This document shows, piece after piece, positions 37,401 through 46,147 of a stretch of 64,000 nucleotides of DNA; the stretch's first letter is position 1; the number at the start of each line of letters is the position of its first letter. Under the pieces are notes generated by a model, which was not told the origin of the DNA, searched no databases, and worked only from the letters and a program-made list of their open reading frames with translations. The stretch lies in the NCBI GenBank assembly GCA_014654705.1, contig JACVZY010000104.1:62001-126000 (forward strand), read 5' to 3'. The translations under genes and the position numbers were made by a program. The DNA is from Ignavibacteria bacterium. Lineage in GTDB: Bacteria > Bacteroidota > Ignavibacteria > Kapaibacteriales > UBA4661.

Positions 37401-37740
37401 TGTTGACGAAAGCGCAACAATGCAAGTGATGGATAATATTATCTCGAATGCCGTCAAATACTCACCAGAAGGAAAAAATATCACTATTCGCTTACAATCA
37501 CGTGCCGGAGTCGTCCGCATGGAAGTGCAGGACGAAGGCGAAGGAATTTCGCCGGAAGATATGCAAAAACTCTTCGGTAAATTTGTGCGGCTCTCGGCAC
37601 GTCCCACAGGCGGCGAACACAGCACGGGTCTGGGTTTGAGTATCGTAAAAAAAATGGTCGAAGCCATGCAGGGGCGCGTATGGTGCGAATCGGAACTTGG
37701 CAAGGGAGCAACGTTTATCGTGGAATTGCCTTGCGTTTGA
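34408..37740 (+). CDS. Reg_prop/Y_Y_Y sensor histidine kinase (array kinase 5)
   Basis: The 1110-residue protein has a signal peptide and a large periplasmic propeller region (about 45-700) built from Reg_prop repeats such as DSRGFMWFGTKDGLYRYDG. A Y_Y_Y domain (about 725-810, YAYKMEGFDQEWVQNG) and one TM helix (about 830-850) follow. The cytoplasmic part is HisKA with His895 (AHDLKNP) plus HATPase_c. Unlike the hybrid two-component sensors of Bacteroides there is no receiver or AraC domain after the kinase. Its last 257 coding bases before the final codons are identical to those of kinase 6. Sensing of a glycan-like ligand is only a family-based guess. Confidence 0.93.
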   Translation: MFHRFLFPLLRIAAYLVFFNAPVVLPSQALQTNPAASLKTLYFEHLPTPSVVQSVVYSIVQDSRGFMWFGTKDGLYRYDGLQSMVFVHNPLDSLSISDNRILNVYEDLDGDLWIATQDGGLNLFQRTTATFKRYQPKSGSTTAIRSNRVAFAYQDRTKIFWVGTENGLHRFDKKQQAFTLLSSNLNDSTSLPSNYIRCVLETQKGELWFGTVLGGLVRYNQASGTFTTFKRNPRNSRTIADNTIHAMTEDDKGILWLGTARGLSAFNPATAEAVNYLNNPTNSNSLSENIVWDVVFTRSRQLWVGTQNGLNLFRPETQDFMRFTEDIVNIDNGKLPNSYVNALYEDARGRLWVGMYGGGVSIIDPFKRKFDIVRRNVLQNHLRTLPDNNIWAVYQDNNSLVWIGTVHGLAAYNPQTKEIRAFHTDTVKFGSMSDNINFLTGDSKGKIWCSTYGGGINVFDASKGKYIAHYGYEEGNPRSLPNDRATVVYCAKDKQMWVGTVNGACRFVPKTNDFEPEYTGLKGSSRLTHQTIKYFFEDSKGRFWIGTASGLNLVDRATGNITRFKGIPTDTTTLSHNNIRQILEDAEHRIWIATSGGLNLLIEPVSGKAEDISFRRITTANGLRNNLVSGVLTDSRNMLWIPHGAGICSFDPVSFRVVREFDTEDGLQGQEFRATAITNLRGGGMFFGGANGFNLFTPSSLSMDSTIPRIVLTNFKVLNQDRRLPVHITEAREITLSYKDYIFSFEFAALDFTNSTKTRYAYKMEGFDQEWVQNGNLRSATYTNLKGGEYTFRVKASNHDGVWNEEGIALKVIIVPPFWETWWFRGAGVCVLLGIIVVGIGLRERGIKRQNVLLEAMVAERTSALKVSNNQLSEANEQLRLANVEKNEFLGIVAHDLKNPLSTIQLAANFMHKNTDSLRDKDIQEMSGDILITSNRMFDLITNLLDVNKLEQNAITFLPTSIDIVGLVRRSVMQYTPQADAKALHFRVECADESIIAYVDESATMQVMDNIISNAVKYSPEGKNITIRLQSRAGVVRMEVQDEGEGISPEDMQKLFGKFVRLSARPTGGEHSTGLGLSIVKKMVEAMQGRVWCESELGKGATFIVELPCV
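37474..37730 (+). repeat. 257-bp perfect direct repeat, copy 1 (3' end of kinase 5)
   Basis: This segment of the HATPase_c coding region is identical base for base to 40994-41250 in kinase 6 (offset 3520). Identity begins after three mismatches near 37467-37473 and stops exactly where the two C termini diverge (cttgcgtttga versus caaaggcataa). Flanking regions of the two genes are clearly diverged. Confidence 0.95.
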
Positions 37741-37882
37741 AATAGCAGAACAAACTTGTGTTTACAAGCCAATTTTCTTATCTTCCCTTCGGTGTATTGT
37801 CCTGCATTCCACCTGCCCCGATTATTCCTTGCTTTGCGACCGTATCGTTTATTCCTATCTAACGAATTCACCAAGAACCACA

Positions 37883-40800
37883 GTGATTAAATTGCAACAA
37901 AAGACATGGTTGTATGCGCCTTTGGTGTGCCTCGTTTTTTTCAAGATAACGATGGTCGTTTCTGCACAATACAAGCAGGAAAATAAGCCCTCCTTCAATG
38001 CGGCGTACAGGGCTATTAAGGGAAATACCGTAAAAGCAAGTGTGCCGTCTCTCACGCCGACATTTATTCGGAATTTCAGCGTTGAGCATTTTGCGAGCGC
38101 CCAAGGTTTTGCCAACGAGGGCGTAAAAAGTATTCTCCAAGACCGACATGGTTTTTTATGGGTACTCACCGAACGGTCATTGTACCGCTACAACGGGCAA
38201 AGTTTTCGGTGCTATCTTTCCAATGCTCAAGATTCTACGGCTCTTTTGCCGCACCCTTATGGCAATGGCGGGCTGTACGAAGACCGCGACGGTACGCTCT
38301 GGATAGCGTGCCTCAACGGTTTGCAGCGTTATGATGCACGGCGTGATTGTTTTGTTCGTGTCTCTTTAGGAGCTTCGGCATCTTCATCTCTTACTCCTGC
38401 CGATATCACGGCAATCAATGGCGACAAGGCAACAGGAAATCTGTGGCTTGGCGTCGGCGAAGAAGTCTGGTTGTTTCATCCCGCTACACGTCGTGTTTTG
38501 AGGCGTTATGTTTTGCCTCGTTCCGGTGGTACGGAGCGACGGAATGTTCACTCGCTTACGGTGGACAGTTTGGGGCGTGTCTGGGCTACACGCTGGGATG
38601 ACCACATCGTTTCGATGCTGGAAAGTTCCACGCAAGAATTTCATACGGTGCTTCAGTTACCTTTTGAGTCTGTGTCTGGTTCCGTATGTGTGCATCAGGA
38701 TTCTTTGTGGGTCGGCTCCATCAATGGTGTTCTGCTTTACAGTATTAGGGAGCGCCGAATGCTTACCTCGTATGCACTGTCCAATCATTTTTCCCTGAGC
38801 GCCCCTGCGCCTCAAGTGTCGCAAGTGATTCCGTTTGATTTTTGCCGAGACAATGAAGGGCGCATTTGGGTGGCTACGTGGCAGGGGCTAGCGCTGATTC
38901 ATCCGCGTCGTGAGGGCGTACAATTTTTCCGCCATGAGCCGTTGAACGAGCGAAGTCTCACGACAAACAATATCAATACCATATATCAAGACCGTTCAGG
39001 AATCATCTGGATTGGCGAAGCAGTCTATGGGTTGCATAAATACACACCGCTTAAATATAAATTTCAACTTTATCGCCATAATCCTTTCAACGACCAAAGC
39101 CTGAGTAATAACTACATTCGTGGAATACTGGAAGACCATCGCGGCAATCTCTGGATTGGTACGCAGTTTGGCGGTTTGAATATGCTGGAGCGCGCCACAG
39201 GAAGGTGGACGCATTTTCGCTATGATTCCACGCGCCCACGCAGCCTCACTTCCGACCATGTTCGTGGTTTGTGCGAAGACCGCAATGGCATTCTTTGGGT
39301 GGCGCTGCATGAAGGTTGGCTTTGCTCAATAGATACGAGGCATCCTGAGCGGGGATTTACCCATCATATATTTGCAGAACGAAGTTTCAAAGCGCAGTGC
39401 TTGTATGAAGACCGCGAGGGATATTTGTGGATTGGCACTTCGACTAGTCAAGCCGCTTTGTACAGGCTCTCGCCCGACCGTAAAGCAGTTGAATTCATGC
39501 ACAAAACGCACCTCATGCCTTCCGGCATTGCCGAGATGGAACATATCATGGAAGACCGTACTGGTGCTGTTTGTATAGCCACAACCGGTGGTCTGCTTCG
39601 TTATGATCGTGGTAAGCGTACTTTTCGTCTCTTTCAGCATAATGTGGGTGATTCGACATCACTGCCGAACAATTTTGTTACGCATATTACCGAAACACGC
39701 TCCGGCGAACTCTGGATGGCAACAAAAGGCGGGGGTATTTGCCGCTTTCACCCGACAACAGAGACGTTCAGCACTATATCGGTGCGCGAGGGACTTCCGC
39801 ATGAGAATTGCTATGCGATAGTGGAGGACGAGCAAGGAAACTTCTGGATAAGTACCGATAATGGCTTATGCCTTTATTCGCCAAGTCGTAAGACGCTTCG
39901 CCGCTTTGGTGAGGAAGAAGGCTTGCAGGGCGACGAATTTAACCGTTTTGCACATTTTCGCAGCAAAAGTGGCGAAATGTTTTTTGGTGGTGTTGACGGT
40001 TTGAATAGCTTTTTTCCGAGTGATATTCGCATCAACACGATTCCTCCTAAGCCGGCAGTCGAGCGGGTTCAGTCTATCGCTGGTGTGTTGCTGGCAGACA
40101 ATATATCGCTTCTGGCGCGGCAAACCGTAGAGATTCCACCGCAAACGGGATTTATGGTGGATTTGGCGGCATTGGAATTTACCGTCCCCGAAAAAAATTG
40201 GTACTCATGGCATTTGGACGGTGTAGATACGGCATGGTCGCCCGAAAGCACCGCGAGCCATCACCATCAGGCTCTTTACACCAATCTTGCGCCGGGCGAG
40301 TACACGTTTCGGCTGCGCGTTGCCAATGCCGATAAGGTCTGGAGCAAAGATGACCTCACGCTTGCGATAGTCGTTCTGCCGGCATGGTGGCAAACGTGGT
40401 ATGCACGAGTAGGATTTACGCTGGGGCTGGTAGGATCGGTTTTTCTGCTGTTGCGCTGGCGCGTGCGCACGATTGAAGCGCGGTCGAGAGCATTGCAAGC
40501 ACTCGTTCACCGGCGCACGGAAGAACTACTCGAAAGTAATGAGGAACTGCAAACCACCAACGAGCGCTTATCCACGCTCAATATGGAAATGCAGGAAATT
40601 ATTGGTATTGTCTCGCATGACCTCAAAAATCCGATTACCGCCATTCGCGGTCTTTCCGAGCTTGTTCATAGCGGATTCTCGGAAGGTGAGCAGATAAAGG
40701 AGATTTCGATGCAGATTTCGCGGACTGCCGACCGTATGATGGAACTTGTCAAAAACATTCTGGACATCAATCGCTTGGAATCAGGTTTGATGCACATGAA

Positions 40801-41260
40801 CATCGTTACATTCAGCATTGCGCCAATAATTGAAAACACCCTGTGGGCTTTCATCGAGCCAGCCGCAGCGAAAAATATTACCGTGCACTTCAGTAATGAA
40901 GCGCCCGACGCTCTTGTTCGGGCAGATGAACAGGCGATGATACAGGTTTTGGACAATCTTATTTCTAATGCCGTCAAATACTCACCGCAAGGGAAAAATA
41001 TCACTATTCGCTTACAATCACGTGCCGGAGTCGTCCGCATGGAAGTGCAGGACGAAGGCGAAGGAATTTCGCCGGAAGATATGCAAAAACTCTTCGGTAA
41101 ATTTGTGCGGCTCTCGGCACGTCCCACAGGCGGCGAACACAGCACGGGTCTGGGTTTGAGTATCGTAAAAAAAATGGTCGAAGCCATGCAGGGGCGCGTA
41201 TGGTGCGAATCGGAACTTGGCAAGGGAGCAACGTTTATCGTGGAATTGCCAAAGGCATAA
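37883..41260 (+). CDS. Reg_prop/Y_Y_Y sensor histidine kinase (array kinase 6)
   Basis: The track start (37697) overlaps kinase 5 and encodes an implausible N terminus. GTG 37883 is chosen because it opens a signal peptide (IKLQQKTWLYAPLVCLVFF) ending near VVSAQ. The 1125-residue product has a Reg_prop propeller region (about 55-700; EDRDGTLWIACLNGLQRYD), a Y_Y_Y domain (about 750-830) and one TM helix near 850. HisKA has His912 (SHDLKNP), followed by HATPase_c. The end of the gene is the second copy of the 257-bp identical segment. No receiver domain is present. The gap to kinase 5 is 142 bp. Confidence 0.9.
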   Translation: MIKLQQKTWLYAPLVCLVFFKITMVVSAQYKQENKPSFNAAYRAIKGNTVKASVPSLTPTFIRNFSVEHFASAQGFANEGVKSILQDRHGFLWVLTERSLYRYNGQSFRCYLSNAQDSTALLPHPYGNGGLYEDRDGTLWIACLNGLQRYDARRDCFVRVSLGASASSSLTPADITAINGDKATGNLWLGVGEEVWLFHPATRRVLRRYVLPRSGGTERRNVHSLTVDSLGRVWATRWDDHIVSMLESSTQEFHTVLQLPFESVSGSVCVHQDSLWVGSINGVLLYSIRERRMLTSYALSNHFSLSAPAPQVSQVIPFDFCRDNEGRIWVATWQGLALIHPRREGVQFFRHEPLNERSLTTNNINTIYQDRSGIIWIGEAVYGLHKYTPLKYKFQLYRHNPFNDQSLSNNYIRGILEDHRGNLWIGTQFGGLNMLERATGRWTHFRYDSTRPRSLTSDHVRGLCEDRNGILWVALHEGWLCSIDTRHPERGFTHHIFAERSFKAQCLYEDREGYLWIGTSTSQAALYRLSPDRKAVEFMHKTHLMPSGIAEMEHIMEDRTGAVCIATTGGLLRYDRGKRTFRLFQHNVGDSTSLPNNFVTHITETRSGELWMATKGGGICRFHPTTETFSTISVREGLPHENCYAIVEDEQGNFWISTDNGLCLYSPSRKTLRRFGEEEGLQGDEFNRFAHFRSKSGEMFFGGVDGLNSFFPSDIRINTIPPKPAVERVQSIAGVLLADNISLLARQTVEIPPQTGFMVDLAALEFTVPEKNWYSWHLDGVDTAWSPESTASHHHQALYTNLAPGEYTFRLRVANADKVWSKDDLTLAIVVLPAWWQTWYARVGFTLGLVGSVFLLLRWRVRTIEARSRALQALVHRRTEELLESNEELQTTNERLSTLNMEMQEIIGIVSHDLKNPITAIRGLSELVHSGFSEGEQIKEISMQISRTADRMMELVKNILDINRLESGLMHMNIVTFSIAPIIENTLWAFIEPAAAKNITVHFSNEAPDALVRADEQAMIQVLDNLISNAVKYSPQGKNITIRLQSRAGVVRMEVQDEGEGISPEDMQKLFGKFVRLSARPTGGEHSTGLGLSIVKKMVEAMQGRVWCESELGKGATFIVELPKA
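40994..41250 (+). repeat. 257-bp perfect direct repeat, copy 2 (3' end of kinase 6)
   Basis: Identical to 37474-37730. It covers the G1, F and G2 boxes of the ATP-binding domain (from NITIRLQSRAGVVRMEVQDE to TFIVELP). Synonymous sites are also identical, which selection on the protein alone would not give. Confidence 0.95.
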
Positions 41261-41430
41261 ATGCGGATGGAGGGAAAATTCAAGACGACGAGAAGATACA
41301 ATGTTGTAAATTCACGTGTCTATTTCTTTTTCGCTTGGCGTGTCGTATCTTGCAAACGCCACAACAATGCATTTCTCATCCTTCGATTGATGTGCAAACG
41401 TACACTTCATTCCTCTCAACGGCTCAGCGT

Positions 41431-43599
41431 ATGAAATCTTTGGTTCTTTTTGGGTTGGTGATTACTTGTCTGATATTCGTGCAATGGGAAAGAGTATATG
41501 CACAAACCCCAACGATTGATTCGCTGGAAAAAGAGCTCCGACGCGGTGGAAAGTCGGACTCCGCACGATTATATCTCTTCTTCCATTTGTCGTATCACCT
41601 CAATAATCTTAATCCGGTTCGTTCGGAAGAATATGCTCGCTCGGCAATAGAACTGTCTCAAAAACTCCGTTTTCGGAAGGAGCTAGCACGGGCATATCGC
41701 TATACAGGCGTGTCGCTACAGATGAGAGCATTCCATCTGCAAGCGCTTAGGTACTACGATTCGTCTCGTAGTATTGCCGAAAGCATTGACGACAAGGAAG
41801 CCATATCGGCAGTCTGGACGAATATGGGGCTTCTCTATGAATCGCAGGGCGATTATCCACGAGCCTTAGACTATGCTCTCCGTGCTTTACGAATAGACGA
41901 GGACTTGAAAAAAAAGGATGCTATCGCTAACTCTCTGTCCAATATCGGTACGCTTTATTACCATCAAAAGGAATACACAACAGCCTTACATTACTACGAA
42001 CGCTCAAAAGGCTTCATAAATGCTGCCACCGACCCTGAGCTAGTCTCAGAAATATGTTACGGCGTTGGTCGAATTTACAAAGACCGTACAAATTTTGACC
42101 AAGCACTAAGGTATTTCGATACAGCGCTGGTGATTGCCAGAATAAACAGTAACGACAGACTGATAGGTATCATTACGCTTGATATTGGCTCCACCCATTT
42201 GCTTCGCGGGGAAATTGCATCTGCAAGAGAGTATTTGCAAGAAGCCTTGAGCGTTCAACAAAAAAGGCAAGATAAAGCCGGTATTGCTAAGGCGATGGCA
42301 GTATTTGGTCATTATTATTTATCGCGTGCCGAGCTTTCTAAAGCCGAAGAATACTGTACGGCATCATTGCGACTTGCCGATGAACTGGGCTTAAAAGAAA
42401 CGCAAATGGAGGTTTGTCGATATTTGGCAGAACTCTACAAACAGCAGGGACAGTTGAAGAAAGCACTGGAGTACAAAGAGCGCGAACTTGCCTGTAGAGA
42501 TTCGCTGGTGAGCGCTGAGCGAAGCAAGGAAATAGGTCGCTTGGAAATGCGGTATCAATTAGAGCAGAAAGACACCGAGAACCAACTGCTCCTGCGTGAC
42601 CGTGCATTGCGGGAGGCAAATGAATCTCGTTCACAGCTATTGCTCATTGCGCTCAGTGTAGTGCTTCTTTTAAGTTTGGGTATTACCTTGGTGCTTTGGC
42701 AATTTGGCAATAAACAGCGCCATATCAACGCCGAGCTACAGCGCCATCAAAATCCTGTCGAAGAACAGGCACGAAAGATAGAAATGGTGAATACGGAGCT
42801 GCAAGACCGGAATATTTTGCTGCTTGATGCCAACAAAGAACTGCAAAGTGCGTACACACAAATTCATCATCAGTCCAAATCTTTACAGGAGCAAAATCTG
42901 GCATTAGAACAGCTTGGTAACGAAAAAAATGAAATTGTGGCTATTGTGGCACATGACCTGAAGAACCCTATTATCGCAATACGCGGGCTTTCTGAACTCC
43001 TAGACGAGGAGTTTGCCGAAGGTGAGCAGGCGAAGGAACTTAACGCTCAGATTTCCCGAACTGCCGAGCGGATGCTAGGGCTTGTTAAGAATGTCCTCGA
43101 TATGAACCGTTTGGAGTCAGGAGCAATACAAATGAAAATTGTCGCTTTCGATGTGAAGCCACTCGTTGAAAACGTTCTTTCGACGTTCATGGAGCAGGCT
43201 GCGGCGAAAGCAATTACGCTGCATTTTCAGGGTGAATTGCATAATATCCTCGTGCTGGCAGACGGGCAAGCCGTAATGCAAGTTATAGAGAACCTTATCT
43301 CCAATGCCCTCAAATACTCGCCGTATGGAAAGAATGTGTTTGTTTGCCTGAAAGCGGTTGATGCCTACGTGCGTATAGAAGTACGCGATGAAGGTCCTGG
43401 TATTAGTCAAGACGATATGAAAAAACTTTTTGGGAAATTTGTCCGCCTCTCTGCTCGCCCCACCGGTGGCGAACACAGCACAGGTCTGGGTTTGAGCATT
43501 GTCAAGAAAATGGTCGAAGCCATGAACGGCAAAGTATGGTGTGAATCGGAACTTGGCAAGGGAGCGACGTTTATCGTGGAATTGCCTGCGGTAGTGTAA
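41431..43599 (+). CDS. TPR sensor histidine kinase (array kinase 7)
   Basis: ATG 41431 starts a signal peptide (MKSLVLFGLVITCLIFVQW, cleavage near VYAQ). The 722-residue protein has about seven TPR units (45-370; AVWTNMGLLYESQGDYPRALD), a TM helix (about 395-420), a coiled coil with repeated Gln/Glu, and HisKA with His508 (AHDLKNP). HATPase_c is complete, with small changes in the N box (ENLISNALKYS). The domain order matches kinases 1, 11 and 13. The start is 170 bp after kinase 6; the track start at 41200 lies inside kinase 6. Confidence 0.92.
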   Translation: MKSLVLFGLVITCLIFVQWERVYAQTPTIDSLEKELRRGGKSDSARLYLFFHLSYHLNNLNPVRSEEYARSAIELSQKLRFRKELARAYRYTGVSLQMRAFHLQALRYYDSSRSIAESIDDKEAISAVWTNMGLLYESQGDYPRALDYALRALRIDEDLKKKDAIANSLSNIGTLYYHQKEYTTALHYYERSKGFINAATDPELVSEICYGVGRIYKDRTNFDQALRYFDTALVIARINSNDRLIGIITLDIGSTHLLRGEIASAREYLQEALSVQQKRQDKAGIAKAMAVFGHYYLSRAELSKAEEYCTASLRLADELGLKETQMEVCRYLAELYKQQGQLKKALEYKERELACRDSLVSAERSKEIGRLEMRYQLEQKDTENQLLLRDRALREANESRSQLLLIALSVVLLLSLGITLVLWQFGNKQRHINAELQRHQNPVEEQARKIEMVNTELQDRNILLLDANKELQSAYTQIHHQSKSLQEQNLALEQLGNEKNEIVAIVAHDLKNPIIAIRGLSELLDEEFAEGEQAKELNAQISRTAERMLGLVKNVLDMNRLESGAIQMKIVAFDVKPLVENVLSTFMEQAAAKAITLHFQGELHNILVLADGQAVMQVIENLISNALKYSPYGKNVFVCLKAVDAYVRIEVRDEGPGISQDDMKKLFGKFVRLSARPTGGEHSTGLGLSIVKKMVEAMNGKVWCESELGKGATFIVELPAVV

Positions 43600-43681
43600 A
43601 TTATTGGTTACAGGTCAGGTTCCAAGGTATTGTGAACGCGGACAGCGCGTTGGTAGCCGATACGAGCAGGTTTGTGAAGGA

Positions 43682-43793
43682 GGGACTTTCGCAAACAAAC
43701 TGGAGTACGAACGGGAGTTCGCATAAATACTGCCTTCGCCTTGTCAACCGAACTTCCGTTCGGACTCTCAAAGAGCATCTTTGCGAAAGCCCT
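43682..43793. repeat. Long imperfect inverted repeat, palindromic element A
   Basis: The left arm (gggactttcgcaaa, then gaacgggagttcg) pairs with the right arm (cgaacttccgttcgg, then tttgcgaaagccc), giving arms of about 45 nt. The core words acgggagttcg and tccgttcggactc recur in the same order at 52710-52773, so this is a dispersed palindromic repeat. It could also terminate transcription after kinase 7. Confidence 0.75.
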
Positions 43794-43819
43794 AAGAGTG
43801 ATGAACAGGCACGGAAGAG

Positions 43820-43851
43820 TTTGCCAAGCAGAGCATAATGTTGTACATTTG
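43820..43851 (+). promoter_or_regulatory. Bacteroidota-type promoter for array kinase 8
   Basis: TTTG at 43820-43823 and TACATTTG at 43844-43851 are separated by 20 bp, matching the -33 TTTG / -7 TAnnTTTG consensus of Bacteroidota. Transcription would begin about 140 nt before kinase 8 and probably include kinase 9, which overlaps it. Confidence 0.5.
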
Positions 43852-43996
43852 CTTGTCTTTCGTCAAATCATTCTGGGACTGCGAACATCAAATTCCCCGA
43901 AGTCCGCTTGCAGAGTCGTGTTGATGAATGTTTTTCATCCAAATTTGTTTGCCATTCTTGGGAAAATCTGCCCGCAACCAAAGGTCAATAACACCC

Positions 43997-46147
43997 ATGC
44001 CCAGATACTTCCGATATTTCTGCAACTTAGCTTTCTTCAATAGAACATCATTCCTTACTTCGCTACGGTATGTTCTGCTGTTATGGTTGTGGTGCGTGTC
44101 TTTGCAAATAGCGACGGCACAGTCTCCGTCTCCGTCCGTGTCAGTCATTTACCCGCAGATACGCCATAGCAGCCTTGTTGCCTCTACTGAGTATTTGCGC
44201 GACCCTTCACGCCATCTTTCCTTATCGGATATTCTTCAGCCCACGTATTCGCGTGCATTTCGGCAAACGACTTCCGAATCGCTTGTATTTGGCTGGACAC
44301 GTGATGCAGTCTGGTTGCGAACAAGCCTTCGTGCTGTCAATAAAGCAGAAGCGCTTTCGTGGGTCTTGGATGTTGGCTTTATGAGTTTAGATTCCGTATC
44401 ACTTTTTGTACCCGTAAGCGGCGGAAGCGCAAATGGTGCAGGCGCAGAGAGTGCAAGCGCAGGCGGTGTAGCATGGCGTGAACTGCGTTCGGGCGGAAGT
44501 GTTCCGTTTGCCATGCGCGACGAGCGATATGCCAGAGTGATGTTTCCTCTGACTTTGCCATCACAAGACTCCGTGCTAACGGTGTATGTGCGCATAGTGG
44601 CGACCAACAGTATGTATTTGAATATGTTTCTTACGGAGCGCCGGACGCTTGAGAACAGCCTAGAAGAACATAATCTCATTATCCTACTGTTGCTTGGCGT
44701 TATGGTATCGGCATTACTGTACAATGCAGTCATGTTCGTCTCAATGCGTGATAAACTCTACGGTTATTATATTTTCTACACCGCAAGTGTGATTTGTTCC
44801 TATACGACCATTCACGGGCTGGTGATAAAGCACTTTGTTCCTGTACTTGTGCCGTATATCGGTTCTATCATTCCCGTTTCGTTTTTCCTCACCTACATTG
44901 GGGCATTGCTTTTTGGTAAGGAATTTCTTCTCACAAGTCGCTTTGCGCCACGTTTTGAGCGCTTCATGGTGTATTCGGCTTGGTGTCTTGGCTTGTGTAT
45001 TCTGCTGGTGCTGGCGATGCCGTCCGTGGGGTGGATCATACCGATTGCCACCGCGTCGGCGAATGGCGTGTTGCTCGTAGCGGCGTTTCTTTCTGCGCGA
45101 AAAGGGTATCGTCAAGCGTGGTTTTATCTGGCTGCGTGGTCTATGTTCTTGTGTGGAGCTACGTATTTTGGTTCTGTTTCCTCGGGACTCATTGTCGCCG
45201 ACACAACGCCCGTCTTTGCTGTTTTGACAGCAAGCACCGCCTTTGAACTGACAATGTTTTCGTTTGTGCTGGCGTATCGGTTCCGCCATTTACGCGATGA
45301 TATTCGTGCCGCCGAGCGGGAACGACAATTTGCCGAGCAGCAGCGCGAATGGGAGCATCGGCAAAATCTGGAACTTCTTGCAGAAAAAAATAAAACCGAA
45401 GACCTCAATGCCCAACTTCGCGCCAGCAACAGCGAAAAAAGCGAGATTCTGGGTGTTGTCGCGCACGACCTTCAGAATCCTCTGACGAGCATCATGCTCA
45501 GTGGGGAAATTCTCACCGACCTTGTTGCTAAACGCCACTACGACAGTGTTCCGCGAGTGGTCGATAATATCAACGTCGTCGCGGTACAAATGTTGGAGAT
45601 TGTACGAAATTTACTCAATGTAAATCTTCTGGAGTCCGGCGTGCTCACGCTCCGTCAGGAAACCTTCGATATTGTGCCAATACTGCATCGGGCGATTGAG
45701 CAGTACGCTCCGGCGGCACGTGCAAAAAATATCACGCTTCATCTTCGCGCCGAAGAAGCACACACTATGGTTCTTGCCGATAGCCAAGCAGTAGCAAGGG
45801 TTTTAGACAATCTTCTTTCTAACGCCATTAAGTATTCGCCGCAGAAAAAAAACGTTTATGTTCGCTTACAAGCTGCTCAGAATGCGGTTCGCGTGGAAGT
45901 TCAGGACGAAGGCGCAGGTATTTCGCCGGAGGACATGAAAAAACTTTTCGTCAAGTTTGCCCGTCTTTCGGCAGTTCCTACGGGCGGCGAACACAGTACG
46001 GGATTGGGACTGAGCATCGTTAAAAAAATGGTCGAGGCAATGAACGGGCGTGTATGGTGTGAGTCGGGAGTGGGAGACGGTCTTTCGTCCGGCGCGACGT
46101 TTATTGTCGAACTGCCTGCGGCTGCAACGGTGGGAGCAACAGCATGA
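43997..46147 (+). CDS. 7TMR-DISM sensor histidine kinase (array kinase 8)
   Basis: ATG 43997 is preferred over 43928; it leads into a hydrophobic export segment (TSLRYVLLLWLWCVSLQIATAQ). The 716-residue protein has a 7TMR-DISMED2 domain (about 50-190; WTRDAVWLRTSLRAV), interrupted by a Gly/Ala/Ser-rich loop. The seven-helix 7TMR-DISM region covers about 205-410. A coiled coil precedes HisKA with His490 (AHDLQNP) and HATPase_c. The F box reads LFVKF rather than LFGKF. The C terminus overlaps the start of kinase 9 by ATGA. Ligands of DISMED2 domains are thought to be carbohydrates, but none is shown here. Confidence 0.92.
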   Translation: MPRYFRYFCNLAFFNRTSFLTSLRYVLLLWLWCVSLQIATAQSPSPSVSVIYPQIRHSSLVASTEYLRDPSRHLSLSDILQPTYSRAFRQTTSESLVFGWTRDAVWLRTSLRAVNKAEALSWVLDVGFMSLDSVSLFVPVSGGSANGAGAESASAGGVAWRELRSGGSVPFAMRDERYARVMFPLTLPSQDSVLTVYVRIVATNSMYLNMFLTERRTLENSLEEHNLIILLLLGVMVSALLYNAVMFVSMRDKLYGYYIFYTASVICSYTTIHGLVIKHFVPVLVPYIGSIIPVSFFLTYIGALLFGKEFLLTSRFAPRFERFMVYSAWCLGLCILLVLAMPSVGWIIPIATASANGVLLVAAFLSARKGYRQAWFYLAAWSMFLCGATYFGSVSSGLIVADTTPVFAVLTASTAFELTMFSFVLAYRFRHLRDDIRAAERERQFAEQQREWEHRQNLELLAEKNKTEDLNAQLRASNSEKSEILGVVAHDLQNPLTSIMLSGEILTDLVAKRHYDSVPRVVDNINVVAVQMLEIVRNLLNVNLLESGVLTLRQETFDIVPILHRAIEQYAPAARAKNITLHLRAEEAHTMVLADSQAVARVLDNLLSNAIKYSPQKKNVYVRLQAAQNAVRVEVQDEGAGISPEDMKKLFVKFARLSAVPTGGEHSTGLGLSIVKKMVEAMNGRVWCESGVGDGLSSGATFIVELPAAATVGATA

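Larger units (their letters stand above)
43600..43996. other. Intergenic region before array kinase 8
   Basis: This 397-bp gap holds a long imperfect inverted repeat (43682-43793) and a good Bacteroidota-type promoter (43820-43851), both listed separately. The short ORFs of the track here have no coding features. Confidence 0.6.

Noticed and set aside
37474-41250. 257-bp direct repeat considered as an insertion sequence or transposon end
   Set aside because: The repeat is in-frame coding sequence of two kinases with no terminal inverted repeats, target duplication or transposase, so gene conversion fits better.
43632-43838. Short + strand ORF in the gap before kinase 8
   Set aside because: It spans the inverted repeat and promoter and shows no coding features.
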